A stretch of 64,000 bases of DNA from Mastigias papua (GCA_964019165.1 OZ025282.1:4208131-4272130), one strand, 5' to 3'; positions 12,101-29,859 are shown, numbered from the stretch's first letter. The notes: generated by a model not told the origin, from the letters alone. Made by a program: numbers and translations.

Positions 12101-15030
12101 TTTCGTATGTCCATCAGGATGGCTATGCTGCATACCAAGTACAATTAGTGTAGGGCTGATCTTTTTACAAGGGGATCTTATTTTGATAAAGGGAGTGGCA
12201 AAAGCAAAATGTCGACGAGACAACATCCTTCATAGATTTCGAAGACCTTCAGAAGCATAAATTCTTTGCTGCAAACTGGCAGAGCACTTATGTATGTTTG
12301 CAGTAATGGTAAGAACAGCTGCAGTTTGACTCTTTTAGGAGTGATCAGGACCCCAGTCTCCCAGTTTGATTCACATAATAGCATTATCCAGAACAAAGAG
12401 ACAGAGATACAGTCATTCTTCGACAATTAGAAGAGGGGCGTGCCCTCCATGCCCCATTTCTTAGGCAGAACTGCTACTTAGAAGAGACATTTATCAATCA
12501 AAATTTCGCTGAAAATAGGGGATAATGAGGGAGCTCGTAAGAATTGTTGCCTGACCATGCACTTTAGTTTCAGTTTTCATCCCGAGGGCTTGTTTCTCAC
12601 AAAGTTACTAGAATCAACTTAGACTGATTAGTGATTGTTATTGATTGAACATCGAGTAGTTGTTGTTGTTGTTTTGTTTTATTTTGAGTAGGTTGTTATA
12701 TCTAGCATTTTCAGCTAACTTTTGCTGTTTATAACTGGACACTAAAACTAGGTGTGCTATGCTGACTTCTCAAGTGTCGAATGCTTGATTTTCTCTCTGT
12801 CAATATCTCCTGCCAATCCTCCTTCTACCACTTCATTATAAGCTCAATTTATATGCAAAAATTAAGTATCCTTCCTTGAATCTCTAATGTTGTATTGCAG
12901 ATTACCGTTTGTCTTCCTGATGGAAGATATTAGCAGTTTATGCCGAATGTCAAACAAGGAGAGGAACTTGTAGTGGAATTTCTCTTTGCTAAATAATGCC
13001 TTGAAAACAAGCTTTTAATCATAACGAGTGCAAATAGTTAGGGTATTGTCGATTTTCTATCTTGCACATGTTTTTGTTATAAGAAATCTGCTTCAAAGCC
13101 CATGCCTTAGTTCTCATTCTGGATAACTGCTTGCCACATTTTTCAGTTCTAAAAGGTCTTAAATAGTTCCTAAATTTTGACTGGATATCTAGAGTCCCGA
13201 ATATGCTATAATGTGCAAAAAAATGAGAAGTTCCTAAAGGATTTTGTTTTTAGTACAACTAAGTTCTTAAATTTGCTTATTTTCCAATATAGTTTTTTCC
13301 TCTTGAAGTGGTTCCTTAGGAATAGCATGTACGTACTTTGAACATTTTAAATTTAATAAATACAAGATAGCTAGTTTTTTCCTTGCTTGTTCGTTCGTTC
13401 GTTTGTCTGTTTGTTTCGTTGAACAAATCCTTGGTTGATAAGAGAATATTTATTCTGAACAAGTCAAGTTAACCTGTATAAATTAAGAAGAAATAAGGTT
13501 TGCACAAACCCCGAACTATTAAACTTTTAATTGAATTTCACTTGTTTTTTACAGCTTATTTGCTTCTTCATTTCCTCTTGAGCATATATTCGTCTTTTTA
13601 TTGCATGTTATTTTACTGCTATTGTATTATATTTACATGCAGACAAAAAAATTATGCATTGCCTGTTAATTTATTAGATATATATTTGTAAGTACAAATT
13701 GAAAATTATTTACAAAGTATTTACAAATTGAAAGCAATTGTCGTTTTCCTAAAGTATATATATTTGTAATTTTTAATTGTTTATAAATGAACTAAAGTTT
13801 TAAATTATTATTTTATTTATTTGTGGAAGGCATAGTATCTGAGCACGTAGCCTCCATCCCGCTTTGCATACTCTTGTGTCCTTGGCAAGATCACAATCAG
13901 AGTGGTTGAAGGGGGGCTGGGGACTACACCCTCCTTCATCTGGGCAGAATTATAGTTTACTTAGGTAATCCTTCTCAGGTAAAGCAATAGTTTTACTGTA
14001 AATAACTACAGCTCAGTGAGGCTTGATAACAATCGATACGGAAAACTGTCACCCATCCTGATCACTGTTATTTGTTCAGTCGGGCAGAGAGTCTGCGACC
14101 CCTTTAAATTCTAATTCCTCCTACGCCCATACGCAATAGCCAACACATAGAATCTACTGCAAGTTTTATCCCTCACTGATGAAGTTAATCACAGCTGCTT
14201 TCAGGAAGTTTCCAAGTGCTGTAATAAATTCTTCTCAAATTAAGGGAAGATGTTGATCACTTTCAGAATATATAAGAGCTGTTTCCATAAACTGTGATTT
14301 AACAATCATCTTTATTTGTTGAGTTGGTTGAAGCTAACTTTGTGTTACTAGATCTTTCTTGATCTACGTTTTGATCTTAGTACCGATCCAAGGGAGGAAT
14401 GTTGAATGTATTTTAGCGTTCTCGATTATTAACACAAGTTTCCTAATGTCATTCGATATGCAAATCTATGTACGTATACATTGAACCTCATCAATACCAT
14501 GTAGATATCCAATGATATCAACTGATTCCCAGGAAGTTATAACATAAAATGAATTTCACAAAGTGAAACATTGGTCATTGCCACCATTGAAAGTTCATGC
14601 AGTTGTCTTGAAAATGAAAATTAGTGGTGTGATAATTACTGGGTATGGCACTAATGAAATTTTCTTGCATAATTACAAGAAAATGAACGTGTACTGCGCT
14701 AAATGGCGTTTCATGTAGGAAATGGGCCTGATCCGAGAGAATTTTTGTCCGGAAACCACCGATAAACGCTTATTTTCTCTTACTTAGTAGCCTTGTAGCG
14801 TTGGCATGTTTCATTATGATATATTAAAACCCGCAGTAGGGCTGAAGCAAGGGTGAATACAGCCCCTCATTCTGTGGAACTGTAAATGGACTTTATGAAT
14901 CTGTACTTGGGGAACGTCCTGATTTGTAAACAGGAATAGGGCACCTAATTTATTGAAAGTAGGTAATCTTGTTGTTGTTGTTGTTGATGCTGTTGTGTTT
15001 ATTTTATGTTGGGTGGGCTGTTATGCTCGG
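9131..15030. other. long stretch without a supported gene
   Basis: No open frame here has splice context or a family I know. There is a GC-richer block near 9945-10040 with GGGAG motifs in both orientations that looks like a decayed repeat, a TATTG-type repeat near 10560-10600, and a GTTC/GTTT run near 13385-13420. The rest looks like ordinary non-coding sequence. Confidence 0.45.
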
Positions 15031-15140
15031 CCACTCACCCCACGACCACCCACCCCACGACCACTCACCCTCCGACCACTCACCCCACGACCACTCACCC
15101 CACGACCACTCACCCCACGACCAATCACCCACGACCACTC
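15031..15140. repeat. 15-bp GC-rich minisatellite
   Basis: Seven consecutive copies of CCACTCACCCCACGA with single-base variants (the last is 14 bases), plus a partial copy. It is strongly strand-asymmetric (C/A on plus). Overlapping frames such as PLTPRPLTPRP or SPHDHSPHDH are repeat artefacts. Confidence 0.95.
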
Positions 15141-15487
15141 AGGTGTTCTTAGGTAGCATTAAGATTTGTTTTTGAAACTCACAGTGGCATAAAAAATACA
15201 GTGATTAAAATGCTAATAATGCATGGTTGGTCCATGACTTGTTTCTGGTCACTTTACTTAGTTTTTACTTTCTAGCATGCTTTTGTATCATTCAAGGGAA
15301 ATAACACAGCCGCTTTTTAAGAATGTGCATTTGCAAGAGTTCCTTATGTTAGGCTTTGTTTGAGAGCCGCAGGAGGTTGAGAAAAATGATTTCACTTTTT
15401 TTCCATTTGCCATAGAAAATAAGTTATATACTAGAAGAAGTATATAACTTGAGAAGTTGAGTATGCTAGAAGAAGTTTTTCATTGAC

Positions 15488-15742
15488 AGGTGCTAAAGAA
15501 TTCAACATGCTTCCATTGGAAGCCCGTGAAATGACAACATCTGATTTTAAATCGTTTCTAAAGACACATTTTTGTTAAATTTTGTGGACAAATGCCCTAT
15601 GTACTTATTTTAAGTTTGACTTTTTAGGTAACCTCTTTAATTTACTTTCTTTATTTTTCCTGGACACACATTGATAACAGCTGTTCAAGTTGAAGTGTTT
15701 ATCCAGGGTAAACATTCGATATTATTATTATTATTATTATTA
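15488..15742 (+). mobile_element. LINE 3' tail ending in (ATT)n
   Basis: The frame GAKEFNMLPLEAREM followed by SDFKSFLKTHF and a stop near 15578 matches the usual C-terminal end of non-LTR RT proteins (GAK.FN.LPLE.R motif). About 140 bases of 3'UTR follow, ending in a pure ATT repeat at 15718-15742. This is a 5'-truncated copy with no catalytic part left. Confidence 0.7.
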
Positions 15743-17190
15743 GAACAGCAAGTTTGCTCTACTTCTAATGTTCAAGAAAACGTTTCTCTATTACCTAGAT
15801 TCATATTTTTTCCTCGAGCTGTAAATTAGAGGACAAGGAACCACATTTGGCCACAGAATAGGGAGTAGCTTTCGAGCTGCGGTTTGTCCACCTTGCCTCC
15901 ATGACTTAGTTTCCTGGTCCGCACTTTTGATATACAACGAATGCACAAAATCCTTATCCGATTCAATAACATAGGCCATGAACATTAGCAGTTGTCATGG
16001 ACGAAGAAGAAAGGTTAACCTTTAGGGCGTGAAGTATGTTGAACAGCCGCTATGATTATCATATTAAGATACAATCGTGCTATTCACGAGCGAGAGTAGA
16101 GCATGAATCGCATCTAACTCGGAGGAGATGAAGATGAAAGGGAACCATCGCACTGAGCGACAAATGTAGACTGTGATCTCTTGCTTACGCGCTCTATTGG
16201 TAGGACTTTATAACACATTCTATTTCATTTATGAATTGCTATTATAATTAGATAATTGTTAGGTGTTTTTGCTGTATAGTCATATGCAACTTGATGAGTG
16301 GTAATGCTTGTCCTAGCCACCCGGCTGCTTGTCATATTTTATTAGCTAATTGACATGAGCTTGCCATTCTCAAAGTACCCGGTTTCTTACAATGGTGTTC
16401 CCAACAGGCCTGGTTCCTAAGTAATTTGTGAAAAGGGGAGAGAAAAATCTTGTAGACCATTGTATGAAATTTAGGACTGGAATGACTGTCACTATGAGAT
16501 CATCTTTACTTTGCTGTATGACATGCCTTCATTCCGTGCCAGGACATGTCAACTGTTGTAAATTGCACACTGCATTGTTATTTACAAACACTTAATTCCA
16601 CAATCTTCAGATTTCAGAGACTGCTAATCACTACTGAACGCACAAAGGGACCCATTGAGTATCTTTTGTATAGCTTGACTATATTCTTAAGCCATTTGCC
16701 CACTGACCAAAAGCTCTCTAGGCTACTATGTTGTCAAGTATTCTTCACATCCTGAGCACACACCTGCTTCTTTACCATATTGCTTCTTTGATGGTCATTT
16801 TGTTGGAAAATGTCAGGTATTTATGTGCCAATGTATTATGGACTGGTTGTCAACCAATTTCCTCCCATCATTTGGATCTCATAAGAGCCTTTGAAAATAT
16901 GTGATTGGATGATTCATTATTCAATGCTTCTAGAATTGGTGTATTGTTTTGCAGACCACAAGCCCAGTACATGAACAGTGACTTGAAAAGCATTGGAATT
17001 TGGCTGTCAATGGTTACTATATTACCTTTATTACTTTTGCAGGGAGTGATTTTATGAGTTCATGACACATATGTTATCAAGATATTTTTGGCATGCATTT
17101 GGCTTTTAAATCATGGCAATATACCTTTGGAAAATTGGAGTCATCATGAAATTGTAAGTAAGCAGATGGTGAAAAATTGTAAGTAGGCAG
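15743..17190. other. non-genic stretch
   Basis: Short open frames only, none with splice context. I see no TIR pair or repeat worth naming. Confidence 0.4.
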
Positions 17191-17317
<127 letters not shown>

Positions 17318-17350
17318 TGAATTAGAGCCACACTTCCATAGCATATAAAT

Positions 17351-17508
17351 ATATATCAGAGAAAGAATAAAAAATATACTTCACTTATATTATGGACGTT
17401 TCAATAAATATCTTCATCAGAGCTGATGAGTACTGATCAAGATATTTGTCGAAACATCTATAATTTAAGTGAAGTATATTTTTTATTAGAACTTTCTCAT
17501 ATATATAT
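17351..17508. mobile_element. hairpin (fold-back) element beside (TA)n
   Basis: The left arm (GAATAAAAAATATACTTCAC ..) is mirrored by the right arm (.. GTGAAGTATATTTTTTATT) with few mismatches. The centre near 17425 is flanked by CTTCATCAG and CTGATCAAG. Both outer ends merge into TA-rich sequence. A left half of the same element occurs at 21200-21271. Non-coding. Confidence 0.8.
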
Positions 17509-18299
17509 TTATATATGTATATATGTATGCATATGTATATGTGAATAGTTTATTGGTACTAGAAAGTTCACTGTAGTATGAAATAGTGGGGATATTTGAA
17601 CAGTTCTAAAGTATACTGAAAGTTTTTTGTCTGGCACTCCTCAGAGTATGAAATTTTGGATAGGAACCAAAAGGTGGACCAAAATATATAGCCAGATAGC
17701 CAGATATGGATACATGTGATATGGTGATTAATACATCTAGTTGGCCCTATGGTTGGTCAAATAGCACCTATTCACCATTGTTTTACTTGAAGAGTCTAAG
17801 TGTGAAAATGAACTCTTTTTGTTTTGTTTTATCTTACCAAGCCAGCTAGTTATCTGCTGGCTAATTAGGTGAGGTATATGATTACATAGCAGTTCAGGAA
17901 TGTTCAGTTTCAGTTCAGGTTATATAATTTAACTTCATTGCATACAATTGATAAGTTGTATAACAAACAATTAACTGAACTACAAAGATATGGGACAGAT
18001 GACTCCAGAAAATGAATGTAATGATATAGGAAATTAGTATGATATACAAGTACAGAAAAGTAGCTTTTTGACTGATCATGCTCTAGATGTCATTTGTTTG
18101 AAAATAGTTATTTCAGTACTTTCCAGTCATTTCATTGAATTTGTCAAGGCCTTTGAGTGCAATGTAGAGAAGATTTTCATTCCAAAAATATGCAGGACAT
18201 TTGAAATGTCAGCTCTGCCTATGCATTTTATTCAAGTAGCCAAATCAAAGGAGAAACACAACATAACTGGTTCATGCATTTTCAAGACATAGTCATGTA

Positions 18300-19135
18300 T
18301 CAGCTGGATATATTTTGATTATGGAGAGTCTATATGAGGGCTTTTGTACCAGTATAGGAGCAAAAGAATATGCAACATCTTTCATACAAAATAAGAAGGC
18401 AGTGCTGCAAGGTTCTTGCTTGAGGCTCTTATTGTTTGGATTTTGCATGATCTCATTTATACAGTCACTCAACTCAAGAGGATTTGAACCATTAGGCCAC
18501 AGATCAACTCTTGAAGCCATAGCAATGGGTACAATTTGGAGGTGATGCAATTGCTGTTTCTGCCACAGAATTTTGAAGCCAAACCTTAGTGAACTTACAC
18601 CTGGTATCATAATTCAATGCTTTTGACATGAGCAAACCTGTTGGAAGGATTCACAATGAAAAGTCTGGTAGACTTGCCCAGGAGATTCTCAACTCCAGAT
18701 GTCATCTCTGGACCCAGTTCAGGATATGACACATCTTTTCACAGATTGAAGTAATAAGTGTTCTATTGGTCTCAGACAAATGCTGAAACCAATGCAATGG
18801 GCACAGCAGAGAAATACTTTTACTTTATCTATGATGAAGAGCTTTGCAAAAAGTACCAAAGAATAGACGTCATAGATCTAGTGATGGTAGCAGGTGTTTT
18901 TCCTAAAGATATAAATGCAAATAAAATGAGAGCCTGCAAACTCATCCGTAAATGCCTATGCAAAGATATATGTGAACATTTTCAGAACTATTTTACCCTA
19001 ATAGAGCATGAAAAGGAAACAAGAAGTAACAACTGTTCACGGAGATTACCGAGAATTAAAAAGGAATATGCACGAAAGTCATTCCTGTACATGGGTGCTA
19101 AAGTATACAATGAGCTGCCATTAGACATATAAGAA
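18300..19135 (+). pseudogene. LINE reverse transcriptase remnant, C-terminal half
   Basis: Around 18395-18450 the frame reads KAVLQGSCLRLLLF, recognisable as the RT PQGSCLSPLLF motif, followed by SFIQSLNSRGFE. The YADD box has been lost (GHRSTLEAIA in its place). Several frameshifts follow. The frame at 18758-19132 then carries the usual C-terminal end (KSFLYMGAKVYNELPLDI and a stop). Inactive. The element boundaries are not resolved. Confidence 0.75.
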
Positions 19136-20021
19136 CCTATTTTAAGAGCCATTGTAGTCTAGCTTTGCTTTATGTACCATTTACATAAGAACCCATCTAG
19201 GCTACATTGAGAAATTCATGTTCTTGTACTGCATTTGAGTACTTTCTTAACGCTATACACTATGGTAAGATAACAAAATTAAAATGAATTCTGTCCCCCT
19301 ACACAGAGTCGGGCTTCCAGGCCGTAATGGATAGAAAAGTCTCTCTACCCAACCTGCGTTCCCTGTTTGTTTTGTCAGTTTGTTTTATGCTTCCTGTGAA
19401 GAGTCTGTCTGCGCTTCGTTATATACTTCTATAAATAAGATAGCATTTGAATTAGCTTCTTACACGTCTGTTCCCTATTCTATCCCTGTTAATTTCATGG
19501 CCATTGTAAAGGGCTTATCTTACTGAGATGATTATGTTCTGGTATTCGTTCTATCTGCCTATTTTGAAATAATGTAAATATCGGAATCCCCTCTTAGCTA
19601 ATAATACATTGTGCTTTTCTCATGCTAGATAATGATAGCAAAGATCCAATAACTTCACTGGTAGTCTGTCATAGGTGAGTAGAGCCATGACACTTTCTCC
19701 CATGGTATATACCGCTGGAGGATATTTTTCAATCTTGTTTTCTTTATTGTTCACATAGGACCTGATTACCTTGAGACCCAGAGGGGCTAAACCCAAAGGG
19801 AAGAGCGAAGGCATTTTCCAACTATGTGATTAATGTCTTTTAATCAGAAATAGATCTCACGATTTTTGCATTGAAGAGACCTCTTCCACTGCTAGTGATA
19901 TATGATATAAGGTTTTCTATGTTTTATGAAGATATTTTTCCTTCGTAAAGTAGCAACAGTATTTTTTGTGTCACACGTCTTTCCTTTTTGTTTTCATTTC
20001 GTATCTGTTCAGTCACAAAAC
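19136..20021. other. region upstream of the zinc-finger gene
   Basis: No coding frame is supported. A possible untranslated exon lies at about 19629-19673, with a pyrimidine-rich tract then TAG before it and GTGAGT after it. It could be a 5'UTR exon of the downstream gene, but nothing else ties it there. The promoter cannot be fixed. Confidence 0.3.
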
Positions 20022-23822
<3,801 letters not shown>

Positions 23823-26779
23823 ACAACCAACCGTATATATATGCATACTATTGCTGGTATTGATTTTGTACCGATCTCGTTCTTGCTGTCAAAGCCACGT
23901 ATGATTCCTATTCCAAAATCAATTCTATTGGTGGAAAATTCCATTTGTAAAGCCCCATTGCTTTCAGTTTTTCGCCTTTCGAAATATAATTATTATGTAA
24001 TTATTATTTGCCTTCCAAAATTCTGCTAGTATTTTAAATGAAATATTTAATAATTTTTCCGTTCATCATACTATCATATTATGTAAGACAACTTTGCTAG
24101 GGTTGGCAGTTTTATGTTTTTATTCCCTATTTACATGTAATGGGCTAGATAGCACGCTTTACAATGTTCACAGAAAATAGGTCATGAGTATTGCATCATA
24201 TTGAAAAATGTTATGCGTGATCTCTTTTGTACTGCTGCTACCTTTTGAATAGGAAATCAAACGAATATATAGACAAACGTTGTTGCATAGGCCCAGTCTG
24301 TATAGGCCTACAATTCTCATTTCTACTTAGGATTTTGAATGTAAAAGACGACATTCAAGGAACTGTTTGCACTTTAGCTCTTAGCCAACTGTGAACTCGA
24401 TAATTTCGGTCATATTTGATTCGATCTGTAAGTTTCCGTATTTTCACACAAGTCTATGCTTGTTGTTGTTAGATTATGTCTTCCAGCGATCCTGGATAGC
24501 TCTATACAGTAGAAGCCAGCACATTACAACCTTCATTTAGCAAAAACCCACAGCCTGAGACAGTATATTTTGATGTCATTTACTTTGAACCTTTTCAACT
24601 AGGTTCTTATATATCGTTGTTTTTTCTTTATCCACTACGGAATCAACTTAGCCTGTTTTCCAACAATCCTCTTTCTTAGACGCTCCTAAAAATTACACAC
24701 ATGACTGTAGGGTCTACATGCGTAAGATTAGTGACGAAAAACTACAGTGTACCCTGATAACTGGAACCACCTCATCACATAAGAACATGGACAAGCCCGT
24801 TTCAAAAATCGTTGGTTCTTATTTGCGAATTTTTACTGGATATGGTATGATGAATGTATACATAATTTGTAGCAAGATTGTTCGAGGATTTACTTCATAT
24901 GATTCTAGATTAAGGGCTTTGGCATGAGATCATAACGTTTAGAAGCAATTCATTTAGAACTTATTGATCACAAAATGACAAAGGAGATTTGTATCGAAAA
25001 CTCCTCATGGTTATATAGGATTATAAGTTTTTGGTATTCTTGATTGGCGCTGCCTGCTTTTTGTTAGATATATATTTTGACGAAATATTAATTGAATTGA
25101 TTTAATCTTGTATGTTAATTTTCGAAATTATTCAATAAATCAGGAGCTTTAAATTTGACAGTAATGTCCTTTCGATTTTGATGAAAGCGTTTGCTTCTTC
25201 ATAGTTGAATGGATGATACTCTTGTATTATTTTCTATTTAAAGAGGTGCCCTTTGTCAGCCGCTGTTCCTGGTAGTTTTTCTAGATCGTTCGTGTGGTCG
25301 TGGAAGACTACGTGACGCAATGTAGTTGCCAGGACTTAGGAGCCCTAGTATAATAGTAAACGGGACTGGATAAGTTCCACTTTTTGTCTCGTATTTTTGT
25401 CTCAGATAGAGTCGGGTTGGTAATAGGGGTGGGGTCATTGGAGTTTATGTACCATAGTTTTTTTTATGGAATTTCCCTTAGTGAGAAAGTTTCTCAAAAG
25501 GACCAAAACGATGGGAACTTAATGGCCACGCCCTGTAGACATATTGGTGGAAAGAGGCAGCACACATTTCACATTCACAATTATAAAATCATACTATCTT
25601 TTTACATGCGGCTAGAAATCTCTAAAGAGTACCACTCTCTCCTTAAAAAAAGTTTTGAGTGGGTCGAAACAACTCGGGAAATTCTTTCATTTTGCCAGCC
25701 ACTACCGGGTAAAGCATTGTGCCTTCCGGGGAATGTTCATCAGTACTTAGTTTGTTACAAAATGCGCTGTTGTGTGCTCATGACGCAAAATTTCTAGACC
25801 TCAAGCCTTCATATGATAATTTAATTTTCTGTATTAATTTAGCTCCGTAGTCCGTATTCATTCAAATCTTATGGTACCTAGTGATGTGTGAATTCTTATA
25901 ACAATGAATTTATTTATACTCGAATGGAAATTATCAAATTAATTTTATTTAAAATCCTTCGTTGTGAATGTATTGTGGCTAGGTTCTTATTAGGGGTAGA
26001 ACCGTAATCGATATTTATTCCATATATCATATAGTTGCTTTATGTAGCATAGCTTGTATCCATTGAATGAGATGAGATGTCGCGAGAGTCCTCTTGACTA
26101 AGTCGAATTTTCTTTACAGCTCTTTTCCACGGTTACTTCGCATACTGCATTATTTTATGTCGTTTGGTATTTTTTATTTACTTAATTATTTCCTTCCCCC
26201 TTTTCAAATCCCTCTCCCTCGAGTTCTCTTCAGTGTGTTAGCCTATGTCTTCGCTATTTTTTAGATCTTTCAAAAACCCGTAAGTGCTTGGTTCGTCTTG
26301 TCGATTTATCGAATGTTAATTAGTTGTTTTTGCTCTGCTTTGCATGTTTTTCCAGTCTTTTGTTTCCTTTTTGCTTCCATTTGCCGTCATTGTTATTCTT
26401 TTACGTTTTTCGTATTTTATTTTTGCATTGGATATGGAGTAGTCAGCGCCATGGGTAGTCTCCCCATGGTATCATCTTTGTAGTGTTTGTATATTGGCAT
26501 GAGAAACGTTTTTTTCTCTGTATGATGTATTGTAACAGCTATACGGACAAAACTCTGTATGGGCATAGTGTTTATATAAGCATATGGAATATCTGATTTG
26601 CAAGAGTGTTTGCTGTACTCTGCAAGTGTGCACCATTTCTGGAATATTGCTTTCTCATTGACACTGACTGGCCAGTGTAGCATGACACTTGTATCTTGCA
26701 TATGAGAGAATTTGCCCACAGAAAAATATACGATTAGGAAGGAAACAGTGAGAAACGAGAAACTGCATTAAAGGATCCA
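23823..26779. other. 3' flank of the zinc-finger gene and non-genic stretch
   Basis: The first part is presumably 3'UTR. AATAAA at 25134-25139 is a candidate poly(A) signal, implying a UTR of about 1.3 kb; no nearer AATAAA was seen. A 137-codon open frame at 25384-25797 follows a pyrimidine-rich stretch ending in CAG but resembles no family I know, and I do not call it a gene. Confidence 0.4.
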
Positions 26780-27018
26780 CCTCAAAAAAGTCTGGTTGCA
26801 AAACATTGTAAGAAGAGCACTCCAGCTTTTTAGTCATATTTGCAAGATGAATAGAAAGAGAAAAATTAAAGATATTTTGTTGGGAATGGTAGAGGGAGCG
26901 AATAAGAGAGGAAAACCACACCGATAACGAATAAATGATATTAAGCAATAATGTAAAGAAAATTGTGTTTATAAACTTGTATGGAACTGCTCGCGACATT
27001 TGAGTGGAATATTGTAAC
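26780..27018 (+). mobile_element. LINE C-terminal tail fragment
   Basis: Broken frame with ICKMNRKRKIKDILLG then GANKRGKPHR and INDIKQ.C, matching the usual end of some non-LTR ORFs (RGRPH..W.DDI..WC). Stops interrupt it. It runs straight into a GAT/ATT-type repeat, as expected for a 3' tail. Confidence 0.55.
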
Positions 27019-27108
27019 TATGACGATTATGATGATAATGATTATGATGATTATGATTATGAAGATGATAATGATTATATTATCATCATAATCATCATTA
27101 TGATCATT

Positions 27109-27154
<46 letters not shown>

Positions 27155-27246
27155 GTAAGTGATGATGATATTTATATGATCATGATGATTATGGTGATGA
27201 TGATAATGATGATGATGATTATGATAATGATGATGATAATGATAAC
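27019..27246. repeat. GAT/ATC trinucleotide repeat that switches strand
   Basis: GAT/GATTAT-type units change near 27080 to ATC units, including a pure (ATC)n run of about 45 bases, then near 27160 revert to GAT units. The result is a large imperfect inverted repeat made only of simple sequence. Confidence 0.9.
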
Positions 27247-27904
27247 ACTCTCATCCCCATCATCCAGCTTATTTTTTATTTCCTATTTATTTAAAGTTGG
27301 CTATCCAAAGCTAATTCAGGCCAGCACAATACTTGATCTCTCCTAACATTGCTACATATCCAGCTGGTGCTAACTTCATCTCATCGTTTCGAAAATGCTC
27401 AATCATACCCTAAGCAAGTTCAGATGACGATCGGATTTTCCCACTAGGTCAAGATTCAGTCTAGCTATCGGATGAGTGATAATGATGTTCATGCATAGAC
27501 ACACCTTGATTTAGTGTATTGATAAGCAATTTTTGCATTGAAAAAGAGTAGAAGTGTGCAGTGACAAAACCACTGAGTTCCCCAAATGTGTATTCTTGTG
27601 ACTTTTGTAAAAGGTATTTTGATTAAAATGCAAAGTATTATATCAATACCAATCACCAAATCACTAATCAGTGTTCAATCAAAAGCAATTATTTACCAAT
27701 TCTCATTTTATAGGCTTTGTGTCGCTCAAATTAGATGCAAAAATAATAGAGACAATCTGGGAACTTATTTTAAGGACTCCACCCAATACACCTTTCCATA
27801 CACTGAAGTATGTGTATGTGATGATGTGAAGCAAAGAGTAAGCAAAAGAATAGACAAAGTTTTCTTTACCCACACTATATACACAATAGCAAAACAAACT
27901 CATA

Positions 27905-28259
27905 CTCTTAGGTTCCGAATAAGCGGGTGAGTCTTAATAAACGAATAAACGGGGATTAACTCTAAAGCCTAATAAATGGTGGGGTCTTGATAAACGGTGG
28001 GGTCGGGAGTATTTCTTAAAACCCGCTAATGAAAATTTAACTGTCAAATGCACTTTCAAACAGCGACAAACGACACATGCATTTGGTGAAAGAAACACCT
28101 TCATTTGAGAAAGGAGAGGTGCCTTTTCTCTAAGAAACATTTGTAAATCATTTTCATTCCTTGAAACTTAATAAACGGGGAGTCCTAATAAGCTCCGGGG
28201 GTCTGTCTGAATAATCCCAAGAAATAATTAGTACCCCTTGTTTATTAGGAACCAAAGAG
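27905..28259. mobile_element. TA-flanked MITE with AATAAACGGGG motifs
   Basis: The left end CTCTTAGGTTCCGAATAAGC and the right-end complement CTCTTTGGTTCCTAATAAAC form the TIRs. TA lies at 27903-27904 and 28260-28261. The interior repeats TTAATAAACGGGG-like words. No coding frame. Confidence 0.8.
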
Positions 28260-29412
28260 TACTCCTGAGCTATATCGTCTATCAGTAGCTGTCAATCACT
28301 GCCATTAGACGTCTACTATAAACCTATTACACTGCACTCTCCTTCACATGTAGAAGAGACATTTTTCTTTAAGATGCAATAGGTTTTAGCTATTTTAGTC
28401 TTCGAGGTCACTTTCATTTGCTACAGATTACTGCTTTGCTTTCCTTTATCACTCCTGCATCTGAAACTAGCTGGGACGGCTGCACCGTTCTCAAACCGCA
28501 ACGTTCTATAAAATAACGTGCAAGTTGCTTGCAACCAGAGTGGGAGCAACGAAAAGAGGCATTTTGCAAAGAATCGGCACATTGATGAGGACAATTTGTG
28601 TCAGGGATTTTTTTAATAAGTATTCCAGGATACGTCGGTTTCTGTTGGTTTCTTCCAAGAACAAGACTTCAGCTATTCTTGAGTAAAAGATTTCAGAGCT
28701 AGCACCTGGGTTTCGAAGATGGTTCTAACGAGTACATGAGCAACGCCTTATTACCTCGTACAGCCAAGCATTTAAGATCAACATGGGTAAAAATGCTATC
28801 ATTAGTCTTTTGAGAAAAAGATAGCATCTTATTGAAATTGAACGGATATTACCTCCTTCAATTAAAGAAGGAATTACATCACTTTCAATCTGCTTGCTTT
28901 ATGTCACTGTTGGGATTCAATAACTGCACCAGTTTATAGTTTTGGGAATCTGTAGTGTAGTAGCCCATTGTAAACAAGAATGAGCACCCACTCACATGAC
29001 AAGGATCCTTTATTTCATCAGAAAATCCCAAAACACTATGTATAAAATCTGAAAACTGATACACTATCATGTAGAGCTGAAGTCGTTAGCTTGCTTAGGT
29101 AGGTAAAATATATTAGTAAGGATTGTTCTCGATCTCGCTATAGTCAAGAGATAGCTTGCAAACGTTTGTTTGTTCCCTTTAGACGTCTCATTTCTTAAGT
29201 TCTTTCCAGGAAATGTTTTATAGCTCGGCAGCAATCTCCTGGATTACTTTCATTTTCCTTTCGCTCTCACAGTTGACTCCCAATGCTCACCACGTTGGAT
29301 CGTTAGTGTGCCCCTGCAAAGGTCCTTATTTATAGGTAAGTACCGTAAAACAGAGTTTTTTTAATTAAGGAAAAGCTAGAGGTGTAAGGAATTGCCTTGA
29401 TTCATATAAGCA

Positions 29413-29600
29413 TAAACAACGTGCACGTGACGAAGAAGCATTGAAAGTATGCATGTTTCGCTGTCGCACGTGTTGGAAATGAATATGTATAAGCAACATA
29501 AATATAATCTTTTTAAGTAGTATAGAATATATAGAATGTAGTCTGCGCAAATTTCTCTGTAGAACTGCACACAGAGTTTTTAGAACTGAGCATTGTGTGT
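29413..29600. repeat. dispersed repeat, copy 1 (see 41378-41575)
   Basis: Shares several blocks in the same order with 41378-41575, including GCACGTGACG, GTAGTCTGCGCA and ATTTCTCT.TAGAA. No TIRs or coding frame were recognised. Possibly an old non-autonomous element. Confidence 0.45.
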
Positions 29601-29859
29601 AGGTATGGTTTCCCAAACGTAGGAACTCGCAAGGAGAGTGCTGTTAGTTAGATCTGTTTACACTCCATAAACTAACCTTGTGCCAAACACAACCAGAGCT
29701 TACCACAAGCCTTTTTCCCATTTCCACTTACGAAGCTGGAGTCGAAAAATTTCGTTAACAGATCGTTTCATCCTCTTTCCTAAAGTTTCTTTACAACTAA
29801 AAAAGAGAGGTGAGTGTTTTCTAGCACGTTCTGCTTGTAAGGAGATGCTTTAAATTGAA

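Noticed and set aside
14953..15175. Proline-rich or His/Asp-rich repetitive peptides
   Set aside because: Produced by the 15-bp minisatellite in two frames, with no start or splice context.
18470..18545. tRNA-like B-box (GGTTCAAATCC) on the minus strand
   Set aside because: No properly spaced A-box or acceptor stem, and the block lies within a decayed RT reading frame.
25384..25797. 137-codon plus-strand open frame after a CAG
   Set aside because: No recognisable motif, no donor, no neighbouring exon with matching phase.
29273..29335. 63-base exon-like block with a good acceptor and GTAAGT donor
   Set aside because: Neither of its two usable frames looks like protein with confidence, one ends in a stop at the donor, and nothing joins to it.
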